Positions 9,078-16,202 of a DNA stretch of 29,069 bases are shown piece by piece; position 1 is the stretch's first letter; every line of letters begins with the position of its first letter. The stretch spans positions 1 to 29,069 of the forward strand of contig CAZABJ010000037.1 of NCBI GenBank assembly GCA_964483375.1, given 5' to 3'. Both the position numbers and the translations under genes were made by a program. Under the pieces are notes generated by a model that searched no databases, was not told where the DNA came from, and was given only the letters and a program-made list of their open reading frames with translations. The stretch is from JAUIEH01 sp964483375. Its GTDB lineage: Bacteria; Pseudomonadota; Alphaproteobacteria; Caulobacterales; Maricaulaceae.

Positions 9078-10436
9078 ATGCGGATCGCCACGCACTGCGG
9101 ACTGGGCGTCGCCCTTTTCTTAGCCTCTTGCGCCGCCACGCCGCCGCCGGAGCCGGAGCCGGCTTTCCGTATCGGGATCATCGGCGACCAGACCGGCGTA
9201 AGCGATCTCGACGCCGCCTATCGGATACTGGCCGAAGGGGTGGACGTCATGAACGCGCTTGAGCCCGACATCGTTCTGCATACCGGCGATTTGCTGGAAA
9301 GCGCGGCGTCGGAGGAAGAGATCCGCAATCAATGGCGGCGTGCGCGCGCCCATTTGGACCGCTTGGACGCCGATTGGATGATCGTGCCCGGCGATCACGA
9401 CGTGAACCCGCCCGAACGCGTCGCTGCGTCCCAGGACCGGTCTCGGGAAGCCCTGTTCCGCACCCTCTCCGCGGACGCCAATCCGCACGCGACCCACGGG
9501 CTCTATTTCGCTCAGGACACTGAGGGCGTCCGCATCATCGGGCTTAACGCCCATGAGACGCTGCATGCGGACCCGCGCTGGGGGAACGTCTTCCTCGCCG
9601 CCCTGTCGCCGACCCAAATCCGCTGGCTTGAACAAGCGCTGTCAGCGCCGCCGCAGCCTCGCGCCACCGTCGTGTTCGTCCACCAGCCGCTTTGGTACAA
9701 CACGGTTGGATGGGCCCCGGTCCATGGCCTTCTCGCCGACCATGGCGTCGACTTGGTCATCGCGGGACATGTGCATTACGACCAGATTGAAGCCCCGCGC
9801 GACGGGGTGACCTATATGACCGTCGGCGCCACGGGAGGACGGATCAAATCCGGAGACCCTGCGGCGGGGGCGACCCACCACGTTACGCTGATCGAAATCG
9901 ACCGGACGGGCGCATTCGCTATCGAGCTTGTGCCGCTTGATGAGACGGACGGCGACATCGGACCGACGCCGCGGGCGGTGATGGACCGGATCCAAGCCCT
10001 CGACGTGATGTTGGGCGGGGTCGTCTACAGCCCCGACCGTCGGCCCGTCATCCGCGGAAGCGCGCAGGGGTGCATGCTCGCCCTTCCCCAATTCGGCGCG
10101 CCGCTGGACGTTCCGGTGACGCTGACCGTCTCCCTCGGTTCGCAAGACCCTGGCGTCTCCCTATCGGAGGGGCGGTTCCGGGAGGGCGCATGCGAAACGA
10201 CGCCGGATTCGTCGACCTGCGTCATGCCGCCGTCCTATGGGGTTATATCGGCGAACACCTCCAGCGTCCGCGTGGCGCCGGCGGCGACCCCGTTCTGGCA
10301 GGGGCGGATCCGCGGGACCGCCGCTCCGCAGGCGACCGCGACACTGCGCATTGAGGCGTCTTTCACCGTCGACGACCAGCGCTATTGGCTCACGGCCGAA
10401 CCAGAGCTTGATCTAGGCCCCTGCGCGCCGGACTGA
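9078..10436 (+). CDS. Metallophosphoesterase lipoprotein
   Basis: Calcineurin-like phosphoesterase of 452 residues, exported as a lipoprotein. The lipobox LASC puts the lipidated cysteine at residue 18. The ATG at 9078 was chosen for its GAGGAG ribosome site; an upstream in-frame start adds only five residues. Metal-site motifs run in order: GDQT with D37, HTGD with D71, PGDHD (105-108 with H107), VHQPLW with H202, and GHVH (230-233). Two deviate from the norm: T replaces the usual His of DxH in motif I, and Asp replaces Asn of GNHD. The last 160 residues form an extra, probably beta-rich C-terminal domain with four cysteines. The substrate is unknown. It lies 71 bases after btuB, behind a hairpin. 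A link to corrinoid or nucleotide scavenging is possible but unproven. Confidence 0.8.
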   Translation: MRIATHCGLGVALFLASCAATPPPEPEPAFRIGIIGDQTGVSDLDAAYRILAEGVDVMNALEPDIVLHTGDLLESAASEEEIRNQWRRARAHLDRLDADWMIVPGDHDVNPPERVAASQDRSREALFRTLSADANPHATHGLYFAQDTEGVRIIGLNAHETLHADPRWGNVFLAALSPTQIRWLEQALSAPPQPRATVVFVHQPLWYNTVGWAPVHGLLADHGVDLVIAGHVHYDQIEAPRDGVTYMTVGATGGRIKSGDPAAGATHHVTLIEIDRTGAFAIELVPLDETDGDIGPTPRAVMDRIQALDVMLGGVVYSPDRRPVIRGSAQGCMLALPQFGAPLDVPVTLTVSLGSQDPGVSLSEGRFREGACETTPDSSTCVMPPSYGVISANTSSVRVAPAATPFWQGRIRGTAAPQATATLRIEASFTVDDQRYWLTAEPELDLGPCAPD

Positions 10437-10456
10437 CCGTCTGCCGGCAGGCGAAC

Positions 10457-11422
10457 TCAAGGCCGGCCCGCCGAACACGCCGCGATGGCCGCCGCGGTGT
10501 CCTGACGCGTTTCAAGCGCTTCATAGGCGAGCAGATGATAGTCGGTCGCAAGCACGTCCACGCCCTGCTCAGCCAGCTCGGCGTACCGGCTCGCCTCGCC
10601 GCTTTCTTGGACTTCCACGTCGATGGTCCAGAGCGCGCCGAACGCCGTTGAGACGTTCCGTTCGGCCAGCGCAGCCCAGTAGTCGGGGCGAACGTCGCCC
10701 ACGCCGGTCCAAACCATGATGTTGTCGTTCGACAGGCCCGCCGCATTCAGCGCGTCGAGATCCTCAAGACTGTCGAGCCCGACCGATATCGTCAGCCGCG
10801 GGTCGACGGCGTAGGCGGTCAGCGCGTCCTCGACCGAGTACGCGATAACCGCGGCGTAATGGACCGCGTCGGCGTCGACCACGGCTTGTGCGACTTGGTC
10901 GATCGGCGCGCCGCGCTTGACGTCGAGTTGCAGGATGGCGCGGTCCCGTCCCCAGGCCAGCGCCTGGTCGAGAGTGGGAATGGCGAATTCCGTCGCCGCC
11001 CCGTCATTGTCCATGAGCGTGAGACCGTCGAGATCCGCAACCGCGGTCTCTGCGATCAATCCCTCGCCTGTGCTGGTCCGCTCCAACGCTTCGTCGTGCA
11101 GGAGCACGAAAACCCCATCGGCGGTGGCGCGGATGTCGATTTCCATGATGAACCCGCCCTGAGCGGCCGTATTGGCCATGCTCTCGAGCGCGTTTTCGGG
11201 GAAGCCAGGTTCCACCCCGCCCCGGTGCGCGCTGATGACGGTGACGTCCCCCTCGCGCAAACAGCCCAAATAAGCCGCGACGGTTTCCTCAGGATTGCTC
11301 ATCGGCGCCAAAGGCGCAGGCAAACCGGCGAACGGATCGACGGGCGGCGCGGTGGTTGCGCAGGCCGCTGCGAGCGCCGCGACCCCAGCGCAGGAAATCA
11401 AACGTGCGGACAAACTCGACAT
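10457..11422 (-). CDS. Glycerophosphodiester phosphodiesterase lipoprotein
   Basis: GDPD family enzyme, 321 residues, that hydrolyses glycerophosphodiesters to glycerol-3-phosphate and an alcohol, here at the outer membrane or in the periplasm. A signal sequence ends in a lipobox-like LAAAC with C21 as the likely lipidated residue. Catalytic landmarks are HRGG (66-69), PENALES (75-81), the metal ligands E94 and D96 in MEIDIRATADG, and H109 in LLHDE. I chose the second ATG (11422) because the AAGGGG ribosome site is 7 bases from it but only 1 base from the ATG at 11428. It is convergent with the metallophosphoesterase gene, 20 bases apart. Substrate and sub-family are not clear. Confidence 0.88.
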   Translation of the reverse strand: MSSLSARLISCAGVAALAAACATTAPPVDPFAGLPAPLAPMSNPEETVAAYLGCLREGDVTVISAHRGGVEPGFPENALESMANTAAQGGFIMEIDIRATADGVFVLLHDEALERTSTGEGLIAETAVADLDGLTLMDNDGAATEFAIPTLDQALAWGRDRAILQLDVKRGAPIDQVAQAVVDADAVHYAAVIAYSVEDALTAYAVDPRLTISVGLDSLEDLDALNAAGLSNDNIMVWTGVGDVRPDYWAALAERNVSTAFGALWTIDVEVQESGEASRYAELAEQGVDVLATDYHLLAYEALETRQDTAAAIAACSAGRP

Positions 11423-11678
11423 GGCCATACCCCTTCTTCAACCCGCGGGAACTATGCCTCCGCGGTGTGACGCGTGCATGACAGCGCGCCCGCCCCGCGG
11501 CGGTTATTGAAGTCGGACTTGGACCATGCCGCACGCCGCGGTTCAGGGGCGGCCTGCGGGAAACGCGCGGCCATGGCGCGGCGATATCTGACAACGGCGC
11601 GGGCGCGCCTGAGGGTTTTCGCGTAGCGTGGGTTGGCTGAAAGAAAGTCCGCTGGTCACAGCCGCATGGAGGCGTCCG

Positions 11679-12152
11679 ATGCGCATCGCTCTTTCGTTCT
11701 TCTTCTTCGCTATCGGCTTGGTTTTGGGTTGGTTCGGCGGCAGCGCTTATCCCGCACCGCAAGCTTGGCTCGATCAGATCGGCCTCGCCGCCCTTGTTGA
11801 GCGCGTTGAAGCCGATGAAGCGGCGCCCAGCGGGGATGCGTCGGCCGACGAACGATCGACGGACCAGTTCCTCGCCTGGATCAGCGAAGCGCGCCGCGCC
11901 CATCTCTATCGGGAAAGCGAAGAGCGGATGTACGCGGTGATGCAGTGCGAGTCGAACGGGCGGCCGAGCGTCGTCAACCCGGCCGGCCCCTATTCAGGCT
12001 TGTTTCAATACAGCGATAGGACGTGGAACGGCGATTGGAACACCTATCGAGACCAAGGCATTCTCGACGCCAGAGCCCAGATCTTCGCCACCGCCTTAGC
12101 GTGGAGCATCGGCATGCAGAGCCAATGGGGCTGTTACGCGCACACGAACTAA
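11679..12152 (+). CDS. Small membrane-anchored lysozyme-like (transglycosylase-type) protein
   Basis: A 157-residue protein with a very hydrophobic N-terminal segment (residues 4-22, Phe-rich) that could be a membrane anchor or an uncleaved signal. An acidic, low-complexity linker (about 42-62) and a compact C-terminal domain follow. That domain has a pattern like small transglycosylase or Rpf-type lysozyme folds: MQCESNG with E91 as the likely catalytic acid, then NPAGPYSGLFQYSDRTW (100-116), then AWSIGMQSQWGCY. C90 and C152 could form a disulfide, which fits a periplasmic location. The ATG at 11679 follows a GGAGG ribosome site; a GTG further upstream in frame lacks one. Function in cell-wall remodelling is inferred from the motif only. 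The domain is about half the size of a typical SLT domain. Confidence 0.65.
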   Translation: MRIALSFFFFAIGLVLGWFGGSAYPAPQAWLDQIGLAALVERVEADEAAPSGDASADERSTDQFLAWISEARRAHLYRESEERMYAVMQCESNGRPSVVNPAGPYSGLFQYSDRTWNGDWNTYRDQGILDARAQIFATALAWSIGMQSQWGCYAHTN

Positions 12153-12257
12153 CGTCCCAAGTTTTAGGCCTGGCGCCCGAGCAAAGCCAAGCGCATGCGT
12201 TCCCCGCCCGCTCTCTTCCGGACCCGCTTTAATGCTGCTATAAGTGGTTGAAAAGTA

Positions 12258-12333
12258 TGGTGAGCCCAGTAGGAATCGAACCTACGACCCGCTGATTAAA
12301 AGTCAGCTGCTCTACCAACTGAGCTATGGGCTC
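12258..12333 (-). tRNA. tRNA-Lys (anticodon UUU)
   Basis: A complete 76-base cloverleaf on the minus strand. The acceptor stem GAGCCCA pairs with TGGGCTC, the discriminator is A and the CCA end is encoded. The D-arm (TAGCTCAGTTGGTAGAGCA), an anticodon stem CTGA/TCAG with loop CTTTTAA, and the T-arm TAGGTTCGATTCCTA are all standard. The anticodon TTT occupies 12298-12300. It stands alone between two unrelated plus-strand genes. Confidence 0.97.
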
Positions 12334-12400
12334 CCGGATCGCGGAAGCTAGGGTGCGCGGGGCGCCCGGTCAACACGCGAAACGGTGAGGGAGAGGAATA

Positions 12401-13069
12401 ATGCGCGGAAAGGCGACAGTCTTCGGCATGGCCATTCTGGCCTTGAGCGCATGCGCGTCAGACGGGAACGAAGACAGTCTGACACTCACCGATCGGGCGC
12501 GCGAGGCCTCCAGCGCGGCGTCAGAAGGCGCCGGCGTGGCGGCGCGCACGACGCGCGAAGGCATCGGCGACGCCGCCCAAGCGCCGCTCGAAGATCTCAA
12601 CATCCGCAGAGAAGACATCCCCGAAGAGCTCGAGGACATCCGCTATGTCTATACGGGCGATCCGGCTTTGACCTGCGACGCTATCCAGGCGGAGATCCGC
12701 ACGCTCGATCCCATTTTGGGCGTGGACTATGACGAAGAGGCCGAGCAACGCTCGCTTGGCGAACGCGGCGGAGAAGCGGTGGGCGATTTGGCGCTTGATG
12801 CGGTGCGCAGCGCCACCACCGGCTTCATCCCCTTCCGCGGCGTCGTCCGCGAGGCCACCGGCGCGGCGCGGCACGCCCGCCGGGTTGCGCGCGCCTATCA
12901 GTCCGGCCTCGCCCGACGCGCGTTTCTCAATGGTTATGGCGCAGCCATGGGCTGTCCCGGCGACGCCTCCCCCACCACCCTGACGCCGCCGCCGGAGGAA
13001 GAGGTCGTCATCGAGCGCCGCGACGTGCGCGACGCCGGCGACAACCGTCGCTGGCGAGGGTCGGAGTAG
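12401..13069 (+). CDS. Lipoprotein of unknown function
   Basis: A 222-residue lipoprotein with signal peptide and lipobox LSAC, lipidated C18; an AGAGGA ribosome site precedes the ATG. After the lipidation site comes a polar, Ala/Gly/Glu-rich stretch (about 20-65). A conserved-looking core follows, containing LTCDAIQAEIRTLDPILGVDY (about 90-110) and an amphipathic region with GFIPFRGVVREATGA, and a YGAAMGC end. The tail is Pro/Glu/Arg-rich and probably disordered. Two core cysteines might pair in the periplasm. I do not recognise a named family; proteins with this FIPFRG core seem to be shared by alphaproteobacteria, but that is memory, not a search. It could anchor to the outer membrane and act in envelope structure. 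Confidence 0.8.
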   Translation: MRGKATVFGMAILALSACASDGNEDSLTLTDRAREASSAASEGAGVAARTTREGIGDAAQAPLEDLNIRREDIPEELEDIRYVYTGDPALTCDAIQAEIRTLDPILGVDYDEEAEQRSLGERGGEAVGDLALDAVRSATTGFIPFRGVVREATGAARHARRVARAYQSGLARRAFLNGYGAAMGCPGDASPTTLTPPPEEEVVIERRDVRDAGDNRRWRGSE

Positions 13070-13316
13070 GCGGCGGGTTAGTCGTCTTCGCAAGCGCACC
13101 CGGCGTTTGAACCGTTTCGCTGCGCTTGGCGATAATCAATCGGACGGTCAAAACCCATCGCCAAAACTCCCAGGTCCCCGGCTGCGCAACGCGCGTGCAT
13201 CGACGCTCGTTGTTCCGGCGAACATCTGGCCGTTCCCCGGTCTCCTCAAATCCCGTTTGAAAATTGCCGCCATCGACCGCGGACCTTGCGCATCCGGCCT
13301 TCGGCCTTGGCCAGGG

Positions 13317-14444
13317 CTACGCCTCTGTTTCAGTCTGGTCCCGCAATCCAGCCCGAAAGTCCGCCGCGAACGCTTCGAACGTTCCTGCTGCGATCGCGAC
13401 CCGCATGCGCTGGGTAAGCCGCTGAAAATAGGCGATGTTGTGCCAGGACAGGAGCGTAGCGGCGAGCATTTCGCCGGCGCGGACGAGATGGTGGAGATAG
13501 GCTCGGGAATAGTCCCGACTGGCCGGGCAGTCGCTCGCCGCGTCCAGCGGTTCGAGGTCCTCAGCGAAGCGAGCGTTTTTGAGGTTTATCGGCCCCGCAT
13601 CGCTCCAGGCTTGGCCGTGACGGCCTGAACGGGTGGGCAAGACGCAATCGAACATGTCCACCCCGCGGGCGACCGCCTCGACCAAGTCGATGGGTTTGCC
13701 CACGCCCATCAGATAACGCGGGCGATCCACGGGGAGGTGCGGCGCCGTGGCCTCCAGGGTCTCCAACATCGCCGAAAGGCCCTCCCCCACCGCCAAACCG
13801 CCGATGGCGTAGCCGTCAAAGCCCAGCTCCACGAGCCGCTCGGCCGAGGCGCGCCGCAAATCGGGATAGGTCGAGCCCTGCACGATGCCGAACAGCGCCT
13901 GGGTCTCGCGGACGCCGAAGGCCTCTTTGCACCGCGCCGCCCACCGCAGGCTCAGCGCCATGGAGGCCTCAGCCTCTTCATGGGCGGCGGGGAACGGGGT
14001 GCATTCGTCCAGCTGCATGATGATGTCGGACGCGAGCAGGTCGGCCTGAATTTCGATGGCGCGCTCGGGGGTCAGCATGTGGCTCGCCCCGTCGATATGG
14101 CTCTGAAAGCGCACGCCCTCTTCGGTCAGTTTCCGCAGACCCGCCAACGACCAAACCTGGAAGCCGCCGGAGTCCGTCAGTATCGGCCCGTCCCAACGAC
14201 AAAAGGCGTGAAGCCCGCCCAGGCGCGCCATGCGCTCCGCGCCGGGACGCAGCATCAGGTGATAGGTGTTGCCTAAGATCACGTCCGCGCCGGTTTGGCG
14301 GACCATGTCCATGGTCATGGCTTTGACCGTGGCGGCGGTGCCCACGGGCATGAAGGCGGGCGTGCGGATGTCGCCCCGCGGCGTGGAGAGGACGCCGGTG
14401 CGGGCAGCACCCTCGCAATGTGTCAGCGAGAAGGGAAAGCTCAT
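13317..14444 (-). CDS. tgt: tRNA-guanine transglycosylase Tgt with altered zinc site
   Basis: Queuine/preQ1 tRNA-ribosyltransferase, 375 residues, which swaps guanine-34 in GUN-anticodon tRNAs for preQ1, a step before QueA. The catalytic base is D91 in DSGGFQV, the nucleophile is D266 in VDMFDCVLPTR, and GGLAVGE (215-221) is the usual loop. The zinc site is abnormal: the family CxCxxC reads S304-D-C306-P-A-S309, so two of the three cysteines are serine (codons AGC and AGT, read directly). C306 and H335 are kept with normal spacing. All else looks intact. The gene for a 149-residue unknown protein lies 28 bases upstream on the same strand; queA is about 5.5 kb away. Tgt activity is likely; the consequence of the zinc-site change is unknown. 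Confidence 0.93.
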   Translation of the reverse strand: MSFPFSLTHCEGAARTGVLSTPRGDIRTPAFMPVGTAATVKAMTMDMVRQTGADVILGNTYHLMLRPGAERMARLGGLHAFCRWDGPILTDSGGFQVWSLAGLRKLTEEGVRFQSHIDGASHMLTPERAIEIQADLLASDIIMQLDECTPFPAAHEEAEASMALSLRWAARCKEAFGVRETQALFGIVQGSTYPDLRRASAERLVELGFDGYAIGGLAVGEGLSAMLETLEATAPHLPVDRPRYLMGVGKPIDLVEAVARGVDMFDCVLPTRSGRHGQAWSDAGPINLKNARFAEDLEPLDAASDCPASRDYSRAYLHHLVRAGEMLAATLLSWHNIAYFQRLTQRMRVAIAAGTFEAFAADFRAGLRDQTETEA

Positions 14445-14472
14445 GCGCTAAGCGATAGCGAAGCCCGCGGGC

Positions 14473-14922
14473 TTAGAACAGACGCCACCACGGTCGCTTC
14501 TTCAGGGTCGGGATATCCTCTTGCGCCGTTTCGCCCGGGGGCGCGGCGGCGCTCTCGTCAATCACCTCGAGACTGAGCAAGAGCGGGCGGATGCGCTCCA
14601 AAAGCGCCAAGATCTCGTCATGAATGATGCGGGGCGCGAACGCAGTTTTTGTATAGCTCGAGAAACGAAAGTCAGGTCCGAACTCGAGAGTGAACGGCTC
14701 GCACAAATCGTGCGGAACCACCGAGACGCCCATCGTCTCGACCGTCTCGCGCACGGCGTCGTCGTCTGGTCCCGGCCCCGGCGCGTACCGCTCCCGTTGG
14801 GCCGGAAACAGTTCCTCAAGGGGCCAATTGCGCTCGACCGCATAGGCGCGCACGACTTCCAGGGCCTCGTCGCGACGGCGCTGATCGGCGGCCTGACCTT
14901 GATAATGTATCGTCACCCCCAC
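14473..14922 (-). CDS. Unknown protein in the tgt operon, 149 aa
   Basis: I do not recognise this protein. It starts at a GTG with AAGGAG 7 bases upstream and ends 28 bases before tgt on the same strand, so the two genes probably share a transcript. The sequence begins with a beta-strand-like GVTIHYQGQ, then a helical region rich in Arg/Glu with a WPLEEL turn. A Tyr-rich segment follows, with FTLEFGPDFRFSSYTKTAF (about 77-95), and a tail ending in basic and aromatic residues (KKRPWWRLF). No signal peptide, membrane helix or cysteine-rich site is seen; the single Cys is C74. It looks soluble. Being beside tgt may be accidental, because this part of the queA-tgt region has gained several genes. 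Confidence 0.7.
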   Translation of the reverse strand: MGVTIHYQGQAADQRRRDEALEVVRAYAVERNWPLEELFPAQRERYAPGPGPDDDAVRETVETMGVSVVPHDLCEPFTLEFGPDFRFSSYTKTAFAPRIIHDEILALLERIRPLLLSLEVIDESAAAPPGETAQEDIPTLKKRPWWRLF

Positions 14923-15034
14923 CTGTGGGCTCCTTTGCTCTTGCGGATACGCTGGCGCGAACCGCGCTGCACCGCAACAAGCGAACAGGAAATTGAGCGG
15001 CGGCGAAACCCGAAAACGCTCTGCCAGGCCAGGC

Positions 15035-15991
15035 TTAGCTGCGCCAATAAAGCGTGGTCGGCTCCAGGGGATTGCGGAAACGCACGGGACAGCGGCCAGA
15101 CGCCTCCCAAGCCTTCTTCAAACGCAGATACCAAAGAAACTGGCGGTCCGGATCGCCCAACAGCATGCCCTTCACGCTGTAGGGCAGGTTTTTTTGGCGC
15201 AGGGCCATAATGTTCACGTCCTGGTTCAAAAACGGCCGGGCGACCAAGGACGCGAACGGTCGGATGACGCCGAGAATAGGCGTATCCCAGTAAAAGATCT
15301 GGCGCAGCGCGGTGCTGCGTTCGTCAATGGGCGTGAGCACGGTCAACCCAAGCACCGTATGCCGCGCGTTTTGGATGTATTCGGCCCGGATCCCAGGAAG
15401 ACGAAAGGCGATCCGCACCGAAATCGCGCCGCCGATCAGTTTGTAGATATCGCTGTTGACCGGCGCGTGCGGCACCATGGTGAAACCGAAGTCGCTCGGC
15501 TCGAACGCTTTTGTCTTATCTTTCAGAACCCCGTCGCCTCGCCACAGCGGAGAGCGATGCACGAAAGGCGTGTGGGCGGGGTCAAGCAGGCCGTAAATCG
15601 CATCATCCTGGTGGGCGGGAACGACCACCTTCTCCATGAAGCGGACCTTGCCCTTCGGTCCGCCGAACGCGGGGGCCGGTCCCGCATCCTCATGGCGGCT
15701 GGGGCGGGAGGCGACGAAGATCCAAATCAATCCCTCGCGCACGCGGCAAAAAGAGCGGCTCCCGTCGCTCAGCGACGTCGCGGTGATGACATCTCCGAAG
15801 CTGCGGTCCAGGCGGAGATCGCGGCCGCAGATCATCATCCTCGCCGAGCCGCCTCGCCGCACCTCGCTCAATCGGCCCGCCACATACCATTTGTCGAGAA
15901 TGAAATCGCTCGAACGGCCCTCGAGCCTGTCCTCAGACATCTCCGCCGCCCGACCCGTCTGCTCAGCGGTTCGTGGACTTGGGCCCGTCAT
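15035..15991 (-). CDS. Rieske-oxygenase homologue lacking the [2Fe-2S] ligands
   Basis: A 318-residue protein that aligns by eye with alpha subunits of Rieske non-haem iron oxygenases. The C-terminal half keeps the catalytic pattern: D137, H140 and H145 in LLDPAHTPFVH, and a candidate third ligand D258 in FLNQDVNIMALRQ. The family-typical end TTLYWRS is present. The N-terminal half begins with KWYVAGRL (34-41) and reaches GLIWIFVA only about 55 residues later. In ordinary members about 90-100 residues lie there and include CPHRG and CxYHGW, the cluster ligands. Here no CxH or CxxH exists; the only cysteines are C55, C82 and C301. The reading frame is unbroken. The start at 15991 has AGGGAG upstream; an ATG at 16009 lacks one. 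It is divergent from the carboxyltransferase gene. It could be a neofunctionalised iron protein or a decaying gene. Confidence 0.75.
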   Translation of the reverse strand: MTGPSPRTAEQTGRAAEMSEDRLEGRSSDFILDKWYVAGRLSEVRRGGSARMMICGRDLRLDRSFGDVITATSLSDGSRSFCRVREGLIWIFVASRPSRHEDAGPAPAFGGPKGKVRFMEKVVVPAHQDDAIYGLLDPAHTPFVHRSPLWRGDGVLKDKTKAFEPSDFGFTMVPHAPVNSDIYKLIGGAISVRIAFRLPGIRAEYIQNARHTVLGLTVLTPIDERSTALRQIFYWDTPILGVIRPFASLVARPFLNQDVNIMALRQKNLPYSVKGMLLGDPDRQFLWYLRLKKAWEASGRCPVRFRNPLEPTTLYWRS

Positions 15992-16202
15992 GAGGTCTCC
16001 CTGAGCCATGCGTGCAGGGGAAAAGCGCTCGTCTGCGGAACGCTAACCCGTTGACGCCCCCAGGTCGAACACGTTCGCTCCCACGGGGCATGGGCGCAGA
16101 ACCGCAGTCGAGCACCGTCCAGGCGACCTGGATGAGAGAACGCGGCTAGGAAATGCGCTCGAGGTCTGCGGCGCCACCGCGAAAAAGAAGCGAGAAACGA
16201 GC

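Noticed and set aside
13070..13316. A gene in the gap between the unknown lipoprotein and tgt
   Set aside because: No frame with a ribosome site or recognisable protein was found; the plus-strand frame there runs on as antisense to tgt.
14461..14474. Palindrome AAGCCCGCGGGCTT as a terminator after the 149-residue gene
   Set aside because: A stem from it would have only 5 pairs around CGCG, it overlaps the stop codon and lacks a U-tract, and tgt follows at once on the same strand.
15690..15890. Possibility that the missing Rieske motif is encoded in another frame (frameshift)
   Set aside because: The alternative minus frame here has no CPH or CxYHGW-like sequence, and the main frame is open throughout, so a simple frameshift does not explain the loss.
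14993..16054. 353-residue plus-strand open frame opposite the Rieske homologue
   Set aside because: The minus-strand frame contains the DPAHTPFVH iron motif and a family-typical C-terminus, so the plus frame is the shadow.
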